The notes under the pieces were generated by a model. It saw nothing but the letters and a program-made list of their open reading frames with translations, searched no databases and was not told the origin of the DNA. A stretch of DNA of 19,434 bases from JBBKWX01 sp037969175. Lineage in GTDB: Bacteria; Bacteroidota; Bacteroidia; AKYH767-A; JBBKVM01. A program made the translations under genes and the position numbers. The stretch lies in the NCBI GenBank assembly GCA_037969175.1, contig JBBKWX010000069.1:1-19434 (forward strand), given 5' to 3'. This document shows, piece by piece, positions 16,725-19,434 of this stretch (position 1 is the stretch's first letter; the number at the start of each line of letters is the position of its first letter).

Positions 16725-16825
16725 TGAAACCGCAAAGGCGTATGAGTTTTTCGCTAAGGCGCGAAGCATCAGATTTCAATGAAACCTCGGCGTCTTGGCG
16801 TATTCTTTCCGCCTTTGCGGTTTCA
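16725..16825. repeat. Palindromic element C with CCGCAAAGGCG ends
   Basis: The outer arms are a perfect 16-bp inverted repeat: TGAAACCGCAAAGGCG at 16725-16740 and its reverse complement at 16810-16825. Inside, CGCTAAGGCGCGAAG on the left pairs imperfectly with CGCCAAGACGCCGAGG (reverse-complement reading) on the right, and TTTCAATGAAA sits at the apex. The arms show an approximate 7-8-base periodicity of CGCnAAG units. It is noncoding, 128 nt upstream of the oppA start. Confidence 0.8.
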
Positions 16826-16923
16826 TAAAATTTGAATGAGCAGAAAAACCAGATCAAATGAACTACATTATCCTTTGGGAACCGAAAAGGGGATCAAATC
16901 TTATTAAATTATTATTCACAAGA

Positions 16924-19434
16924 TCATTCTGTTAGACAGATCCATTTGATCGCCTTCTGACCTTTGCTATAGGCATCAATATGAATAACATAAATTCCAG
17001 TTTTAATTCTACTGCCACCCGAATTTTTCAGATCCCATTCGAGATTGTATTTGGGGTCTGTCAAATTGCTTTGGGTTAGAACCATGTTGGAATTCGAGGT
17101 TTCAGAATTGACTAATTTCTTGATCAATATGCCATTTATTGAATATATAGAAACCACGCATTTAGCAGGCAGATTGCTGATCTTGATCTTTCCTATCCCA
17201 ATGTTTGTATGATAAGGATTCGGAGAAACTATTATATCATCAAGTGTATTCTTGACTGCAAACCCATTGTTGATTGAGACCGGATTTGATAATCCTATGG
17301 TGGAGAAATTATACAAAGGATTATCATTATTTACTGCCGGACTTGAAGTATTAAATTGTGCATAATTATCGGCTACCCTCAATCTGACTTTTGCATCAGT
17401 AGCCAATAAATTTTGAGTAGGGCTAAGGATCGGCAATGTTACCCACATTGCTTCTTTATACACATTTCTTTTTCCTGCAGTAGTTAATAGATTTAATTGA
17501 GACATAAAGTAAGCACAGCTATCATATCTGGTAGCCATGATATAAGTAAAATGCATTCCACCTAAAAGTGTATCCCCATTTGTACCCCGTATATTTACTG
17601 TAGGATTCCAAATCATATCCCGTCCATTCTCGCCAATCAGAGCTGAATTTTCACCGAAAATGATATTCAATCTTTCTCCGGTAGATACATTGATTGCATA
17701 GCCCGGAAACCAGCCCATACCGTTTCCTGTTCCGTCGCTAACACCATTCTTATCTATACTTGGAGCTTTCCGGGGATCAAAACGTTTGGCTGCAGCTTGA
17801 GAAAGCGTCTGGTCTTCAGACATCTCTATGATAGCTGAGCGTGTCCATTTAGATTGATCAGAAGTAAACACCACATCTACACTTGGAATGCGATCCAATG
17901 TACTTAGTGCATCAACAGACTGGGGCCATTTTGGACCACTTTTGTCTTTGGATAATATGCGGTACGGTCCCCAGGTACCACCCAAAACTTTCTCATATAC
18001 TTCTCCATCATCCTGCCCGGGATAATCAGCTGGAAACTGTCCTGATGTTCCTGCTCGAATCCAATTCTCGATCGCCAATCCATCTTGGTCTGCTACACCA
18101 TTCAGCCAGTTTTTACTGGGGTCTGTATATGTTCGAGTAGCTTCAAGAAATCCGTTATTGTCTAAAATTGACTGTCCCGGTTCCTTTACTTTTCCAACTT
18201 TGATAGCTAAACCAAGAGCTGGAAATAATTGTTCATTATTCACACTCAAAGTAGTATCAGACTGATAGATCATTCCACTGATTAGATTCTTCAAGGTCCA
18301 TCTACTCGCATCACTTACCCCATCAAACCTGACTTCAAAATCAGATTCAATCACAGATGTGGGATCATAAACCCTAACATCCAGAGGTCCGAACCTGGGT
18401 TCATAAATTGGATTCGGACTAAAATGTGGATACCCGACCAAGATCTGAGTAATGGCACCGGGAGTCAGATCCAGAACCTGTTTCATGTTTCCTTGTCCTT
18501 CAATTCTGCGAATAGGAGGGCTGGTGCCAAAAACCGAGTTCGTTAGATTTACGAATGTTGGAATACCATCGTGTATGGTATAAGTATCATTCGAAATATA
18601 GGGTCGTTTTTGCCCGTCAAGTGCAAAAGGATCGTTGGGGTTATATGTTTTGTAATTATTGTGGGCATATGCTTCAATGGCGAAATAGTATTGAGTGCCA
18701 TTCACCATATTATTAGTTCCCGGATTGAAAAAATCCTTCTTCAAACTGAAGGTGTGTAGAACTCCATTATCCAGACCATTAACCATCATTTGTGGAATAT
18801 TCGCTCCCAAACTCGCATTCCAATTATGATTGACCAATTGCGCTATACCATCTTTGATATCTACCTGAATAGCCAATTTCACTTTTGCAGGATTGCGGTT
18901 AGCGATCTCTTCATTTGTAACGTTAGCATCCAGCAATTGAAATATCTGGTAACCCTGAAATTTATATCTGCGCAATGAATCGGGATATAGAGTTGAGATA
19001 GTAGGATCTATTTTATTGAAACTTTCAGTAAGATTACTGTTCGTGATTGAAATAATAAGCTCTCTGTCTAAGCCAATAATAGATAAGTTTGGAGCAGGCG
19101 GTCCTTGAATCAGTTTAAAACAATTGTCGAACAATGCCTGAGCTTTGTCTGAAGCAACTTTTAATAGTTCCACAGAGGCAAGCGGACCACCTGAAACAGC
19201 CCTTGCCCAGATTACTCCTGTGGTCATATAGTTAACAGCACCCGGTTGCATGGTAAATGGCCCGGCACTTTGTATAAATCTTCTGTCACCAGGTGTATTT
19301 CCTTCCGTTACCTCGCTCCATGCCGCCTGCGGATTGGGTGAAGTTGGTGATCCACCAACGCCCCAGCCAATGGGATCTGAATCACCCGGAAACATATAAT
19401 CACAGGGGATGCCGGTATTATATCCAACTCCACC
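16924..19434 (-). CDS. Large secreted protein with T9SS C-terminal sorting domain (partial, N-terminus off right edge)
   Basis: An open frame of 836 residues running off the right edge; an internal Met at 19395 is not the start, because the frame remains open upstream (reading GYNTGIPCDYMF). The last ~103 residues begin IIVSPNPYH and contain VSIYSINGILIKKL, YNLEWDLKNSGG and KTGIYVIHIDAYSKGQKAIKW, the hallmarks of a type IX secretion (type A, Por secretion) C-terminal domain, so the protein should be exported and surface-attached or released. The upstream part is rich in N, G, P, D and T, with beta-sandwich-like stretches such as NGTQYYFAIEAYAHNNY, which resembles a fibronectin III strand pair. 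The visible N-terminal part (MFPGDSDPIGWG, DRRFIQSAGPFTMQPGAV) I associate with large conserved Bacteroidota secreted proteins of unknown role. No enzymatic motif was recognised. It is separated from oppA by element C. Confidence 0.85.
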   Translation of the reverse strand, partial: GGVGYNTGIPCDYMFPGDSDPIGWGVGGSPTSPNPQAAWSEVTEGNTPGDRRFIQSAGPFTMQPGAVNYMTTGVIWARAVSGGPLASVELLKVASDKAQALFDNCFKLIQGPPAPNLSIIGLDRELIISITNSNLTESFNKIDPTISTLYPDSLRRYKFQGYQIFQLLDANVTNEEIANRNPAKVKLAIQVDIKDGIAQLVNHNWNASLGANIPQMMVNGLDNGVLHTFSLKKDFFNPGTNNMVNGTQYYFAIEAYAHNNYKTYNPNDPFALDGQKRPYISNDTYTIHDGIPTFVNLTNSVFGTSPPIRRIEGQGNMKQVLDLTPGAITQILVGYPHFSPNPIYEPRFGPLDVRVYDPTSVIESDFEVRFDGVSDASRWTLKNLISGMIYQSDTTLSVNNEQLFPALGLAIKVGKVKEPGQSILDNNGFLEATRTYTDPSKNWLNGVADQDGLAIENWIRAGTSGQFPADYPGQDDGEVYEKVLGGTWGPYRILSKDKSGPKWPQSVDALSTLDRIPSVDVVFTSDQSKWTRSAIIEMSEDQTLSQAAAKRFDPRKAPSIDKNGVSDGTGNGMGWFPGYAINVSTGERLNIIFGENSALIGENGRDMIWNPTVNIRGTNGDTLLGGMHFTYIMATRYDSCAYFMSQLNLLTTAGKRNVYKEAMWVTLPILSPTQNLLATDAKVRLRVADNYAQFNTSSPAVNNDNPLYNFSTIGLSNPVSINNGFAVKNTLDDIIVSPNPYHTNIGIGKIKISNLPAKCVVSIYSINGILIKKLVNSETSNSNMVLTQSNLTDPKYNLEWDLKNSGGSRIKTGIYVIHIDAYSKGQKAIKWICLTE

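Larger units (their letters stand above)
16597..16923. other. 327-nt gap without a gene
   Basis: It holds the oppA leader and promoter-like box (16634-16641) and palindromic element C (16725-16825). The remaining bases near 16863-16923 are AT-rich and carry only an imperfect hairpin-like match (ATCC near 16870 with GGGGAT near 16890), too weak to call a terminator. Short frames here read through the palindrome and have no coding character. Confidence 0.7.

Noticed and set aside
16621..16857. Short frames on both strands around 16621-16857
   Set aside because: They read through palindromic element C and the oppA leader; their residues reflect the repeat and show no motif.

Overview
The window looks like a chromosomal segment from a member of the Bacteroidota, probably an uncultured or environmental lineage outside the classic gut Bacteroides. 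The evidence is a secreted protein ending in a type IX secretion (Por/T9SS) C-terminal domain, several TAnnTTTG-type -7 promoter boxes, the near absence of Shine-Dalgarno sequences, AT-rich coding DNA, and a two-domain SH3b-NlpC/P60 protein whose N-terminus matches the form common in this phylum. I see no rRNA, tRNA, phage, transposase or CRISPR array.

Left block (1-3631, minus strand): a three-gene DNA-repair cluster. recQ helicase is followed by a 3-methyladenine DNA glycosylase (mpg) and then a DUF2779 protein (Cas4/RecB-like nuclease plus DFE exonuclease-like domain) that runs off the left edge. Both junctions are 8-nt stop/start overlaps of the same form, ATGAATAR, so translation is probably coupled. 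Divergent from recQ are two tiny lipoprotein genes (3690-3929 and 4039-4152) that share a C-x5-C-P-A-x-x-K-S mature N-terminus; the second is only 37 aa. They are followed by about 600 nt without a convincing gene, most of it occupied by a large eroded inverted repeat (4363-4747) ending 12 nt from the clpB stop codon.

Middle block: clpB (disaggregase) and, behind a clear intrinsic terminator, a thiolase to NlpC/P60 peptidase pair, all on the minus strand. Divergent from the thiolase is a PgpH-like 7TM-HD protein, predicted to be a c-di-AMP phosphodiesterase, with a good Bacteroidota promoter.

Right block: a minus-strand peptide-type ABC importer operon (substrate-binding lipoprotein, then OppB-like and OppC-like permeases) that ends at a strong terminator without any ATPase gene; both permeases carry large insertions. 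Beyond it lies the C-terminal 836 residues of a large T9SS-exported protein, cut by the right edge.

The main unexplained signal is in the intergenic DNA. Three separate gaps (4363-4747, 11646-11784, 16725-16825) each hold an imperfect palindrome whose arms carry an ACC[AG]CAAA-type core, consistent with one dispersed family of palindromic repeats. The genes themselves are mostly recognisable housekeeping or transport families; I found no clearly novel multi-gene system.
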